Shown here piece after piece: positions 50,784 through 59,244 of a stretch of 64,000 nucleotides of DNA. This DNA comes from Acidobacterium sp. (lineage in GTDB: Bacteria; Acidobacteriota; Terriglobia; Terriglobales; Acidobacteriaceae), in contig PKVY01000081.1 in NCBI GenBank assembly GCA_003131625.1, positions 27,232-91,231 on the forward strand. Direction: 5' to 3'. The position numbers and the translations under genes are program-made. The notes under the pieces are model-generated. The model saw only the letters and a program-made list of their open reading frames with translations, had not been told where the DNA came from and ran no database searches. Every line of letters starts with the position of its first letter. The first letter of the stretch is position 1.

Positions 50784-53150
50784 TCACTGAATGTGCACGA
50801 CCGCCTGAGATCCCATCGCGGGGATCGGCTGCTGCTGGCTGTTGCGGACAACCGGTCTCACAATGGCAACCGACGCGTCGCCTGGGGCTTTCGCCTGGAA
50901 GGTGAGCACGCACAGCGCGCCCGAGCCAGTAACGCCTTTGGTTCCAGGCGGACGCGAAGCGGCGACAGCGGCGTTGCCTTTTCCGTCATCGCGATGCGCC
51001 AGGGCTACGGCCTGTCCGTCTTTCCCCAGGACGTTCGGATTCTGCGGATCGTCGGTGTCCACATTGATAAGGGTCAGCTTTGAGGCGTCATACTGCACGT
51101 CCATGGGCACAGCAAAAACGTCGCTTCCGCCTGAAAGATTGACGATCATTTTGAAACTCGAACCCACTTTCTGCGTGGACTGCGGTGGGGTCAGCTGCAG
51201 ATTCACCGGCGCCGCGGCACTCGCCTGCTGCTGCATGTTGGTCATGGCCTGCTGGGCCGCCGTGGCTGCGGTGGCCGGCGTCGGCGTCGGCGCCGGCGGT
51301 GGAGGTACCGGAGCAGCCTGCTGTCCGCCAAAAGCCGGCGTGACGGATTGTGCTGGCGCCTGCATCGCGGCCGCTAACTGCTGCGGCGAGTTAATGGGGC
51401 GCAGTTCGATATTGTTTGTCGTGCCCGTATCGATCTGCTGGATATTTTCCGGGTCGACTTCTTCGGCACGCACAACGTGGGGGATCATCAGGAAGATCAC
51501 CTCGTCGTCGGTGACTTCCTTCTGCTGGGTGCTGAAGAGGTATTTGATGAGCGGAAGCTGCGCCAGACCCGGATAACCGCTGATGGCGAAAGTGGTCTGA
51601 TGCTGCAGGATGCCGCCCAGCAGATTGGCTTCGCCGTCTCGCAGGCGCACCGTGTGATCCACGGAGCGCTGGGTGATGATGGGCTCCGTAATGCCGCCGA
51701 TACTCGAATTGCCGTTGGTGGCCGACACCTCAATCTTGCTTTTCAGCGTGACGTCGCGATCGAAGTGCACGGTCGGCTTGATGGTCATATTGACGCCGAC
51801 ATCGATGTACTGAAACTGGGTGTTCACCAGCGAGCTGACGATGGCTGTGGCGGCGCCGGTCTGGTAAGAACCGGTGGCGATGGGGATGCGTTCGCCGATC
51901 TTCAGCGTTGCCTCCTGTCCGTCAGAGGCGCGAATCTGCGGATTCTGAATGATGCGCGAGCGCGTGTCGGTGAGCAGCAGATCCACGGCCGCCTGACCGA
52001 TGGTGACCGCGAAGTTGGTCGAGTTCAGATGCGCCAGGTTATTGAGCGTGATGCTGCTGTTGGGAGTTGTCGTGCCATTGGTGCCGTTGGTGCCAGTGGT
52101 GCCGGTATTGGTGGTCGAGCCGGTGTTGGTCAGGTTGGCGTTCGACGGCTGGAAATTGATACTAGCCGTCTGCGGCAGCTGCACACCGATATTGCGCAGC
52201 AGATCGCGGCTCACTTCCAGCACTGCTACATCGATGACCACTTCCGGACGCGCTTTATCGAGATCGTCGATGAGCCGGCGCGCCAGCAGCAACTCATCGG
52301 GCGTGCCGCGCATGACGATCGCATCCTCACTGGCGACGCCGTTGATGCGCGCCCCCTGGAAGAGATTGCGCAGGACGGTCTGTACCTCGGTGAAATCGTT
52401 TTGCTGCGCCACGTTGTGCAGATAAAACGTCTCGACCGCCTGCTCGTCGAGCTCGGTGTGCTTGCTGCGCGAATTCTCGGCGACAAAAATAGTGTTCGAG
52501 GTGATGGGCCGCCAGAAGGTGTTGGAGACGGTGGCCACTATGCGCAGCCCGTCACTCAGCGTGACGTTCTGCAGGTCCACCTGGATGCGCTTGGAGCTGT
52601 AGGCAGGATCGAACAGGACGTTAATGCCCGCGGCCTTGCCCACCGCCTGATAGACAATCCGGCTGTCTTCGACCATGTGCAGGGTGAGCGGCTCGTTCGA
52701 GATGGGTCTGAGCTGGATGGGAGCAGCCAGTTCGAGGGCCTCGTCCGTGGTTCGCGGCGCATTTTCCGGCGCCGGCGTCTGCGAGTTCAGCTTCTCGCGC
52801 GTGGCCTTGATGTCCTGAGACGCCAGCTCATTGCTGGGGTCGATCTCGAGAGCCCGCAGGAACTCGGTGAGGGCCCCGGTGTAGTCGCCCTGGTCGCGCA
52901 GCCGCTCCCCGTGCTCGACACGCAGAGCCGCCGCGGGAAACCGGGTCCGCTCCCACGCGAGCTTGTAGCGTTCGTCGGAGGGCTTCTTCTGGTAGGCCTG
53001 ATAGAAGGCCTCGTAGGCGCCCACCGTATCGTCTTTCGCCTCAGCGGCCTGACCCTGCTTGAACCAGTGGGCCGCGGACTGCGCGTGCGCCGCTGGCAGG
53101 GCCGCCAAAATCATGGCGAGGAAAGCCCAGATGACAAGACTTCTCTTCAT
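50784..53150 (-). CDS. Secretin (GspD/PilQ-like) with TPR and cohesin-like domains
   Basis: 788 residues. Signal peptide (MKRSLVIWAFLAMILAALPA); TPR-like region about 30-115 (GQAAEAKDDTVGAYEAF, YTGALTEFLRALEIDPSN); secretin N-domains about 140-330; outer-membrane secretin domain about 300-560 with LTDTRSRIIQNPQIRASDGQ, a Gly/Thr/Asn-rich loop and DDEVIFLMIPHVVRAEEVD. After a Pro-rich linker, the last 125 residues read as a cohesin-like fold (KVGSSFKMIVNLSGGSDVFA, VLTFQAKAPGDASVAI). It forms the outer-membrane channel. First gene of an operon with two pseudopilins. Confidence 0.88.
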   Translation of the reverse strand: MKRSLVIWAFLAMILAALPAAHAQSAAHWFKQGQAAEAKDDTVGAYEAFYQAYQKKPSDERYKLAWERTRFPAAALRVEHGERLRDQGDYTGALTEFLRALEIDPSNELASQDIKATREKLNSQTPAPENAPRTTDEALELAAPIQLRPISNEPLTLHMVEDSRIVYQAVGKAAGINVLFDPAYSSKRIQVDLQNVTLSDGLRIVATVSNTFWRPITSNTIFVAENSRSKHTELDEQAVETFYLHNVAQQNDFTEVQTVLRNLFQGARINGVASEDAIVMRGTPDELLLARRLIDDLDKARPEVVIDVAVLEVSRDLLRNIGVQLPQTASINFQPSNANLTNTGSTTNTGTTGTNGTNGTTTPNSSITLNNLAHLNSTNFAVTIGQAAVDLLLTDTRSRIIQNPQIRASDGQEATLKIGERIPIATGSYQTGAATAIVSSLVNTQFQYIDVGVNMTIKPTVHFDRDVTLKSKIEVSATNGNSSIGGITEPIITQRSVDHTVRLRDGEANLLGGILQHQTTFAISGYPGLAQLPLIKYLFSTQQKEVTDDEVIFLMIPHVVRAEEVDPENIQQIDTGTTNNIELRPINSPQQLAAAMQAPAQSVTPAFGGQQAAPVPPPPAPTPTPATAATAAQQAMTNMQQQASAAAPVNLQLTPPQSTQKVGSSFKMIVNLSGGSDVFAVPMDVQYDASKLTLINVDTDDPQNPNVLGKDGQAVALAHRDDGKGNAAVAASRPPGTKGVTGSGALCVLTFQAKAPGDASVAIVRPVVRNSQQQPIPAMGSQAVVHIQ

Positions 53151-53362
53151 GCAGCTCCAGTTTCGGGAGAGAGAATCATGGGCGCTGGAGCGGTTGGCCT
53201 TGCGTCCCCTGCCATGGAAGAGTGGCTCGACGGTGCTACCCCTTCGCGCTGCGTATAGTATCGCATTCCGGCCCTTTCGATTGTGGCCGGAGCGCCGGCC
53301 TCCAATTCAGCGGTACCAGCGCCTGCAATAACGATATACGATGAAAAATTGCGACCACCGCC

Positions 53363-53890
53363 ATGGCCCGAACCTCCAGCCATCCCGTAAAGCAAGCTCC
53401 GCCGAAGCCCAAATCGCGCGACCCGGTGGCTTCCGGCACCCGCGATGCCGCCCAGAACCGCCAAGCCAGCCACAACTACTTCATCCTCGAAAAGTACGAG
53501 GCGGGCGTGGCCCTGCGCGGGAGCGAGGTCAAGTCGATCCGCGAGGGCAAGGCCAATCTCAGGGACGCCTATGGCCTCGTCAAGGATGGGGAAGCCTTTC
53601 TGTTGAACGCGCATATCGGAGCGTATTCCCATGCGAGCTACAACAACCACGACGCGCTGCGCACGCGGAAGCTGCTGCTGCACCAGGAGGAAATCCGTAA
53701 ACTCACGGGAAAGACGCAACAGAAGGGGTTAACGCTCATCCCCACAAGGCTTTATTTTCGCAATGGCCGGGTCAAATGCGAGCTGGCCGTCGCCCGCGGC
53801 AAGCAGGAGTGGGATAAGCGCGAAACCGAACGCCGGCGGGAGGCCGATAAGGAAGCGCGGGCAGCCGTTGCCCGGGGAAGAAAGTCCTAG
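53363..53890 (+). CDS. smpB: SsrA-binding protein SmpB
   Basis: 175 residues; binds tmRNA and rescues stalled ribosomes. Core blocks: NYFILEKYEAGVALRGSEVK, SIREGKANLRDAYG, LLHQEEIRKLTGKTQQKGLT, LIPTRLYFRNGRVKCELAVA and the basic C-terminal tail. The N-terminus has an extra 30 residues rich in Pro, Lys and Ser. ssrA is not in this window. Confidence 0.96.
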   Translation: MARTSSHPVKQAPPKPKSRDPVASGTRDAAQNRQASHNYFILEKYEAGVALRGSEVKSIREGKANLRDAYGLVKDGEAFLLNAHIGAYSHASYNNHDALRTRKLLLHQEEIRKLTGKTQQKGLTLIPTRLYFRNGRVKCELAVARGKQEWDKRETERRREADKEARAAVARGRKS

Positions 53891-53892
53891 AA

Positions 53893-53914
53893 GTTGTACA
53901 AGACTTGTTGTACA
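53893..53914 (+). promoter_or_regulatory. Probable operator of the Phd/VapC pair
   Basis: TTGTACA is repeated at 53894-53900 and 53908-53914, 14 bases apart, with the inverted ACAAG-A-CTTGT between them. It lies 8 bases before the antitoxin ATG, where autorepression is expected. Confidence 0.5.
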
Positions 53915-53922
53915 CTATCGGC

Positions 53923-54180
53923 ATGCCGAAGAAGATCAGCGCCGCGCAGGCCCGAGCAACTTTGCCGCAGATTCTCGACGATGTTGAGAAGGGCAAAAGC
54001 ATCGTAATCTACCGTTACAAACGGCCAATCGCGCTGGTTTCCCCGGCGCCTAAAGAGGAATCCGAGAAGCCGGTGCGACGATTTGGCACCGGAAAGGGGA
54101 GGGTCAGGATCATCGATCCGCATGCCTTTGATCCGATGACTGACGAGGAAGTCGACGCGTTCCTGGAGGGCCGTTATTAG
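53923..54180 (+). CDS. Phd/YefM-type antitoxin
   Basis: 85 residues: KISAAQARATLPQILDDVEK, then IVIYRYKRPIALVSP form the Phd/YefM DNA-binding fold; the acidic C-terminus (DPMTDEEVDAFLEG) wraps the toxin. ATG 53923 follows the operator. Its TAG overlaps the ATT that appears to start the toxin frame. Confidence 0.88.
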   Translation: MPKKISAAQARATLPQILDDVEKGKSIVIYRYKRPIALVSPAPKEESEKPVRRFGTGKGRVRIIDPHAFDPMTDEEVDAFLEGRY

Positions 54181-54550
54181 GGTCCTCCTGGACACCCAGG
54201 TTCTGATTCTCGCCCACCTGGGGTCGCTGCCGTCGCGGGTACAGCAAGTGCTCGCGCCCGTCGAAGTCGAAGTGAACCTGAGTGCCGCCTCGATCTCCGA
54301 AATTGCGATCAAGAATGCCATCGGCAAGCTCGAAATGTCGGAGGAGGAAACAAAGAACGCAATTCGCGAATTGCGGATTACCCTTCTCCCCTTCGAGTCT
54401 CACCATGCCTTTGGTTTGTTCTCCTTGCCCCTGCACCATCGCGACCCCTTCGACCGCATGATCCTGGCGACCGCTCTGGCCGAGCGCCTGCCCATTGTCA
54501 CCGGAGACCGGGCCTTCCGCCGCTACGCAGACGTTAAAGTGATCTGGTAG
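54176..54550 (+). CDS. vapC: VapC-type PIN toxin with apparent ATT start
   Basis: 124 residues if translated from ATT 54176, giving MRVLLDTQVL. With that start the PIN site is complete: Asp6, Glu42 (ISEIAIK), Asp93 (DPFDRMILA) and Asp111 (VTGDRAF). There is no ATG, GTG or TTG between the antitoxin stop and residue 25 (GTG 54248), so a conventional start would lose the first catalytic Asp. ATT is a rare start codon. Alternatively the toxin is inactivated at its start. The ATT overlaps the antitoxin stop (ATTAG). Confidence 0.75.
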   Translation: MRVLLDTQVLILAHLGSLPSRVQQVLAPVEVEVNLSAASISEIAIKNAIGKLEMSEEETKNAIRELRITLLPFESHHAFGLFSLPLHHRDPFDRMILATALAERLPIVTGDRAFRRYADVKVIW

Positions 54551-54577
54551 GCCTCATGGTCCCGAAGACGAAAACCT

Positions 54578-56098
54578 ATGAATACGAAAATCCTCTTTGC
54601 CCCCTCCTCTAACGTTGAAACCGAACTGCTGGCCGTCTTTGCAGTCGATGCCTCGGCCAATAAGGCCGCAAAGCCCGAAATTCGTCTCCTGGCGAGTGAC
54701 GAGTCCGCAGCCAGAGCCGCACAGACCGTGCTCGATGGCGGCGAGTTCAAGGCTGAATCCTGCGAGACCCTGCTGCTGCATAGTCCGGCTGGACTGAAGG
54801 CAAAGCGGCTCCTCATCGTTGGCCTGGGCAAGCTGGCGAAGCTGACACCGCACGAAGTCCGCAAGAGCGCGGGAACCGCGGTTCGCTTCGCTAAACCGCG
54901 CGGGCTGCGGGAAGTCGCGATTGCTGTCCCGGTGGCTGAGGCGCTTGATCCAAAGCTGACGGTGCGCGCGCTCGCGGAGGGCGCGGTGATCGCGGATTAC
55001 GACTCCGATACCTACCGCTCTGACCGCAAGGACCGCAGCGTGCAATCGTTGCAGGTCATAGCTCCTCCCTCAGCGGACCAAGCCGCCGCGGAAGCAGGCT
55101 TGCGCGAAGGCGTGATCGTCGGCGAATCGCAGAATTTTGCCCGCGCCCTGGTCAACGAGCCCGGCAATCGCCTCACGCCAACCATCCTCGGCGAGCGGGC
55201 TGCGGAGATGTGCCGCGAGTTCGGGATCGAATGCAAAGTTCACAGCACCGACCAGATCCGCGAGTTGAAGATGGGCGCTTTCCTCAGCGTCACGCAGGGC
55301 TCCGACGAGCCGCCCGCGCTGATCGTGATGATTTACGAACCCAAAGGGGCGCCGGCTGGTCCGGTCCTGGGGCTGGTAGGGAAGGGGATCACCTTCGATA
55401 CGGGCGGCATTTCCATCAAGCCCTCCGACAACATGGAGAAGATGAAGTACGACATGGCCGGAGGCGCCGCCATGATCGGCGCGATGCGCGCTATTGCGCA
55501 GCTTCAGCCGCCGGTGAAGGTAATCGGCATCGTCTGTGCCGCGGAGAATATGCCCTCCGGCAAAGCGCAGAAGCCGGGCGACGTGCAGATCGCCATGCCC
55601 GCCCCCGGCAAGCCTGGCAAGGCGATCGAGATCATCAATACGGACGCCGAAGGACGTCTGGTGCTGGCGGATGGCCTCACCTACGCGAAGCAGCTGGGCG
55701 CAACCCATCTAATCGACGCGGCCACCCTGACCGCGGCCGTTGGTGTAGCGCTGGGCCTGCTCAACGCCGGTATCTTTGCCAACGACGAGGACACCTACCA
55801 GCGCTTCTCCGATGCCCTGAAGATCTCTGGAGAGCGCTTCTGGCGGCTGCCACTCGACGACGATTATCGCGACGTCATCAAATCGACCATTGCCGACATC
55901 AAAAACACCGGTGGCCGCTATGGTGGGGCCATCAACGCGGCCATGTTCCTGAAAGAATTTGCTGAAGAAACCCCCTGGATCCACCTGGACATCGCCGCCG
56001 TGGCCTGGAGCGACGAGGCGAAGCCATGGATGGCCTCGGGACCGACCGGAGCTGCGATGCGCAGCATCGTAGAGTGGATCAGGAGCTTCGCGCAATAG
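54578..56098 (+). CDS. pepA: Leucyl aminopeptidase (M17)
   Basis: 506 residues; removes N-terminal residues from peptides in the cytoplasm with two metal ions. Catalytic C-terminal domain with GKGITFDTGGISIKP, KYDMAGGAA, and the M17 signature NTDAEGRLVLADGL; the N-terminal macro-like domain carries LLIVGLGK. A short Pro/Gly insertion (AMPAPGKPGK) precedes the signature. Monocistronic, between two toxin-antitoxin pairs. Confidence 0.96.
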   Translation: MNTKILFAPSSNVETELLAVFAVDASANKAAKPEIRLLASDESAARAAQTVLDGGEFKAESCETLLLHSPAGLKAKRLLIVGLGKLAKLTPHEVRKSAGTAVRFAKPRGLREVAIAVPVAEALDPKLTVRALAEGAVIADYDSDTYRSDRKDRSVQSLQVIAPPSADQAAAEAGLREGVIVGESQNFARALVNEPGNRLTPTILGERAAEMCREFGIECKVHSTDQIRELKMGAFLSVTQGSDEPPALIVMIYEPKGAPAGPVLGLVGKGITFDTGGISIKPSDNMEKMKYDMAGGAAMIGAMRAIAQLQPPVKVIGIVCAAENMPSGKAQKPGDVQIAMPAPGKPGKAIEIINTDAEGRLVLADGLTYAKQLGATHLIDAATLTAAVGVALGLLNAGIFANDEDTYQRFSDALKISGERFWRLPLDDDYRDVIKSTIADIKNTGGRYGGAINAAMFLKEFAEETPWIHLDIAAVAWSDEAKPWMASGPTGAAMRSIVEWIRSFAQ

Positions 56099-56106
56099 AA
56101 TCAGAG

Positions 56107-56159
56107 TGCAATCAATGACAGCAATGATTGCATTGCTGGCATTGACAGCATTGATTGCA
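56107..56159 (+). promoter_or_regulatory. Nested operator of the FitAB pair
   Basis: Outer inverted repeat TGCAATCAATG (56107-56117) with CATTGATTGCA (56149-56159) and inner inverted repeat CAGCAATG (56119-56126) with CATTGCTG (56131-56138), plus further ATTG/CAAT half-sites. It lies 18 bases before the antitoxin start. FitA-type RHH antitoxins bind such repeats with FitB as co-repressor. Confidence 0.65.
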
Positions 56160-56176
56160 TCGGCTACGTTGGATCC

Positions 56177-56473
56177 ATGGCAAGCCTGACCATCCGCAAA
56201 CTCGACGATTCCGTCAAGGCGAAGCTCCGCGTGCGCGCCGCCGAGCATGGCCGATCCATGGAAGAAGAGGTGCGGGCGATTCTGGAGGGGGCGGTTCAGG
56301 TTCAGGTGCCTGCGGCTGCTCTGGGGAAGCCACGCAGCTTCTATCAGTCGATCCGGCGCTGCTTGGCTGATGCAGGCGTCGACGGTATCGACCTGGAGAT
56401 TCCTCCGCGCGGGCCCATGCGGGCACTCCCCGACTTCAGCGGCCCCGAATTTCGAGCCAGCGACGATGAATAG
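56177..56473 (+). CDS. fitA: FitA-like ribbon-helix-helix antitoxin
   Basis: 98 residues. N-terminal RHH: MASLTIRKLDDSVKAKL then RAAEHGRSMEEEVRAIL, the FitA/VapB pattern. The C-terminal part (LPDFSGPEF) would contact the toxin. Binds the nested operator upstream. The toxin gene starts 3 bases after the stop. Confidence 0.85.
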   Translation: MASLTIRKLDDSVKAKLRVRAAEHGRSMEEEVRAILEGAVQVQVPAAALGKPRSFYQSIRRCLADAGVDGIDLEIPPRGPMRALPDFSGPEFRASDDE

Positions 56474-56476
56474 CCG

Positions 56477-56896
56477 ATGATCATCGTCGACACGAACGTG
56501 CTCTCGGAAGCGATGCGTGAGCGACCAGAGCTTCGCGTCGCGGCGTGGCTCGACCAGCAGCCGGAAGCTGAAATGTTCACAACCGCGATCACGAAGGCGG
56601 AAATTCTATATGGGATTGCGATATCGCCCCCCGGAAAGAAGCGTGCGGCGAGAGAGACGGCTGCCGAGTACATATTTAGCGGCCCGTTTTCTGGTCGGAT
56701 CCTCCCGTTTGAAGACGACGCGACGATTTACTATGCGCAAATCTCGGCCGAGCGTAGGGCGCATGGACGCGAAATGAACCAAGCCGATGCTCTGATCGCC
56801 GCGATCACCCGCTTATACGGTGCCACCTTGGCCACACGTAACAGCCCGGACTTCGAAGACTGCGGCATTCGCCTCGTGAACCCCTGGAAAGTCTGA
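56477..56896 (+). CDS. fitB: FitB-like PIN-domain toxin
   Basis: 139 residues of the PIN family in its FitB form: MIIVDTNVLSEAM (Asp5), TKAEILYGI (Glu42), NQADALIAAI (Asp104) and RNSPDFEDCGI (Asp125), then NPW near the end. An Mg2+-dependent RNase held by FitA. Ends 24 bases from the convergent lgt gene. Confidence 0.92.
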   Translation: MIIVDTNVLSEAMRERPELRVAAWLDQQPEAEMFTTAITKAEILYGIAISPPGKKRAARETAAEYIFSGPFSGRILPFEDDATIYYAQISAERRAHGREMNQADALIAAITRLYGATLATRNSPDFEDCGIRLVNPWKV

Positions 56897-56920
56897 AGCC
56901 GAGGCTGAGAGAGAGCAGCC

Positions 56921-57715
56921 CTAAGAACTATGTGCGGCTGCGGTCCGCCGCTCAGCGGCCGCCCCTTTCGCACCAGCGCGAGCCCGCGCTACCAGGATCA
57001 ATCCGAAGCCAAACCCAATCGCTCCCAGGCTGGCCAGCTGAGCGTTGGTCATCCCCCAGAGGATTCGCGGATTGATCCGAATGAACTCCACCAGAAAGCG
57101 CGCGATGCCGGTGAGGATCAGGTATTCGCCGGTGATCTGGCCCAACGGTTTGGGTCGCTCGGGCCCGCCCCGCCGCCACAGGATCCACGTGATCAGCAAC
57201 GCGCCCAGCAACTCGTAAATCGGCGTGGGATGCACGCGCTGGAAGGTTGGCACCAGCCCATGGGGAAAGCTCATGCCCCATGGCAGATTCGTCGGGATGC
57301 CGTAGTCGCCGTCGCCGGAAACGAGACAGCCCAGCCGGCCAACGCCATAGCCAATCGCGGCAGCAGGCGAGGCCAGGTCGAGCATCCGCAGCGAGCCCAG
57401 CTTGTAGACGCGTGCCTGCCACAGCAAAGTGAGGATGCCGACGATCAGGCCGCCGTACCAGGCGAATCCGGCGCGATCGAAGAGCAGATCGGCGGGATGG
57501 CGCATCAGAGCATGGGGGGTTTCGAGGACGTGCCAGATCTTCGATCCCAGAACGCCGGCCACAGTGGAGACGGCCACGACGCTGATGGCGTCGGCGTCAA
57601 TCCCCCAGCGGCGAAAATTCCGGTAGAGAATCCAGCAGGCAGCCACCGCCGCCAGCCAAAGCATGATGCCAAAAGTGCCAACCGAGAAGCGGCCAATATG
57701 AATAAACGGATACAT
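56921..57715 (-). CDS. lgt: Prolipoprotein diacylglyceryl transferase Lgt
   Basis: 264 residues, about seven membrane helices. Transfers diacylglyceryl from phosphatidylglycerol to the lipobox cysteine, the first step of lipoprotein maturation, needed by the lipoproteins encoded here. The signature reads GYGVGRLGCLVSGDGDYG; WYGGLIVG and the late Arg (GIARFLVEFIR) are conserved. The helix-4 His of the E. coli enzyme is Tyr here, as in many relatives. ATG 57715 is chosen, with a helical start MYPFIHIG. Divergent from hpt. Confidence 0.93.
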   Translation of the reverse strand: MYPFIHIGRFSVGTFGIMLWLAAVAACWILYRNFRRWGIDADAISVVAVSTVAGVLGSKIWHVLETPHALMRHPADLLFDRAGFAWYGGLIVGILTLLWQARVYKLGSLRMLDLASPAAAIGYGVGRLGCLVSGDGDYGIPTNLPWGMSFPHGLVPTFQRVHPTPIYELLGALLITWILWRRGGPERPKPLGQITGEYLILTGIARFLVEFIRINPRILWGMTNAQLASLGAIGFGFGLILVARARAGAKGAAAERRTAAAHSS

Positions 57716-57771
57716 ACGCGCGTTTTTCAAGTATAGCTTCCACAGGCGGGTTTGGAGTTAATCTGAGCTGC

Positions 57772-58332
57772 GTGAGCACGACAAGCATTTACTCAGGACT
57801 TGAGGTTCTGTTTAGCCGCGAACAGATTCGTCATCGCGTGCTGGAGATGGGACGCCAGATCGATCGGGATTACGCGGGCGAGAAGATCGTTCTCGTCGGA
57901 GTGTTGAAGGGCGCGGCCATTTTCCTCGCCGATCTCGCGCGCAGCATCTCCGTCGACAACACCTTTGACTTCGTCGCCGTGACCAGCTACGGCAAGGGGG
58001 CGCGTTCCAGTGGCGCGGTGAAGCTGATCAAGGATCTCGATCAGTCCATCGAAGGCAAGAACGTCATTGTCGTCGAAGACATCCTGGATACGGGGCTGAC
58101 GTTGGGATTCCTGCGCAGCCTCTTCGAGCAGCACCACCCCAAAACCCTGCGCATTGCCGCCCTGCTTGACAAACCATCGCGGCGCGTGGAAAAAATCGAT
58201 GCCGATTATGTGGGATTCACGATCCCCAATCAGTTCGTTATTGGTTATGGGATGGATTTCGCAGAGCGATACCGGAACCTGCCGGACATCTGTCTGATGC
58301 CTTCGGACGCACCGGAATTATCGGCGGGCTGA
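57772..58332 (+). CDS. hpt: Hypoxanthine phosphoribosyltransferase
   Basis: 186 residues; converts hypoxanthine (and guanine) with PRPP to IMP/GMP. PRPP loop VVEDILDTGLTL with the flexible loop SYGKGARSSG; KLIKDLD and the base-binding VIGYGMDFAERYRN. GTG start at 57772. deoC follows after 17 bases, so a nucleotide-salvage operon is likely. Confidence 0.95.
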   Translation: MSTTSIYSGLEVLFSREQIRHRVLEMGRQIDRDYAGEKIVLVGVLKGAAIFLADLARSISVDNTFDFVAVTSYGKGARSSGAVKLIKDLDQSIEGKNVIVVEDILDTGLTLGFLRSLFEQHHPKTLRIAALLDKPSRRVEKIDADYVGFTIPNQFVIGYGMDFAERYRNLPDICLMPSDAPELSAG

Positions 58333-58349
58333 AAAAGGAGTTTGCCCCC

Positions 58350-59105
58350 ATGAGCACACAGATTCACCTCCTCGACGAAGAAGAGGAACAGGAAGTACCA
58401 GGCTTTGACGCGGAAGGGTTTGCGATGCAGGCCCTGTTGTCCAGGCGAACCCTCGCGGCAGCAATCGACCACACCCTGCTGAAACCCGAAGCGACCCAGG
58501 AGCAGGTGATTCGGCTTTGCCGCGAAGCGGCGGAGTACGGCTTCGCCTGCGCCATGGTCAATCCCACATGGGCGGCTCTGGCGCACGCCGAGCTGGCTGG
58601 AACCGGCATCCCTGTTGGCGTTGTCGTCGGCTTTCCGCTGGGCGCCTCGCTCGGAACCACCAAGCGCGAGGAGGCCCTTGCCCTGGTGAAGATCGGCGCG
58701 CACGACGTGGACATGGTGATCAACATCGGGCTGCTGAAGTCAGGCGAGAATCAGGCCATGCTGCAGGAGATTCAGGGAGTGGTCGAGGTCGCGCACGAAG
58801 CCGGAGCCATCGTGAAGGTGACTCTCGAAACGTGTCTACTCACGGTCGAAGAGAAGCTGCGGGCATCGGAGCTGGCCATTGCCGCCGGCGCCGACTTCAT
58901 CAAGACCAGCACAGGGTTCTCGACGAGTGGGGCGACTCCGGAAGACGTGGCAATGATGCGCGGCGTGGCCGGCGGCCGCTGCGGGGTAAAAGCCTCGGGC
59001 GGGATTCGCACGCTTGCCGACGCGCGGCGCATGCTCGAAGCCGGAGCCAACCGCATCGGCGCCAGCGCCAGTGTGGTGATCGTCGGCGAGCTGAAAACGG
59101 CCTGA
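58350..59105 (+). CDS. deoC: Deoxyribose-phosphate aldolase
   Basis: 251 residues, class I aldolase splitting 2-deoxyribose-5-phosphate to acetaldehyde and glyceraldehyde-3-phosphate. Schiff-base Lys in IVKVTLETC and the second Lys in DFIKTSTGFSTSGAT; DHTLLKPEAT and VKASGGIRT are the other family blocks. An N-terminal tail of 33 acidic residues precedes the barrel. Salvage partner of hpt. Confidence 0.95.
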   Translation: MSTQIHLLDEEEEQEVPGFDAEGFAMQALLSRRTLAAAIDHTLLKPEATQEQVIRLCREAAEYGFACAMVNPTWAALAHAELAGTGIPVGVVVGFPLGASLGTTKREEALALVKIGAHDVDMVINIGLLKSGENQAMLQEIQGVVEVAHEAGAIVKVTLETCLLTVEEKLRASELAIAAGADFIKTSTGFSTSGATPEDVAMMRGVAGGRCGVKASGGIRTLADARRMLEAGANRIGASASVVIVGELKTA

Positions 59106-59244
59106 GATTCTCGCGCTGCCGGGCCTCGAAATTCGCAGCGCGGTGCGGTTTCTCGACGTTTGCGCGCTCCCGACGGGCCGCCGCAAAACCTCGTATCATG
59201 ACATTCGGTCAGCGCGCGCGGCGCCCTGCGTCCCCAGGAGAATT

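Noticed and set aside
51477-53258. 593-codon open frame on the plus strand opposite the secretin
   Set aside because: Its translation is Gly/Arg/Asp/Val-rich with no domain, and the opposite strand carries a full secretin. In GC-rich DNA antisense frames stay open by codon bias.
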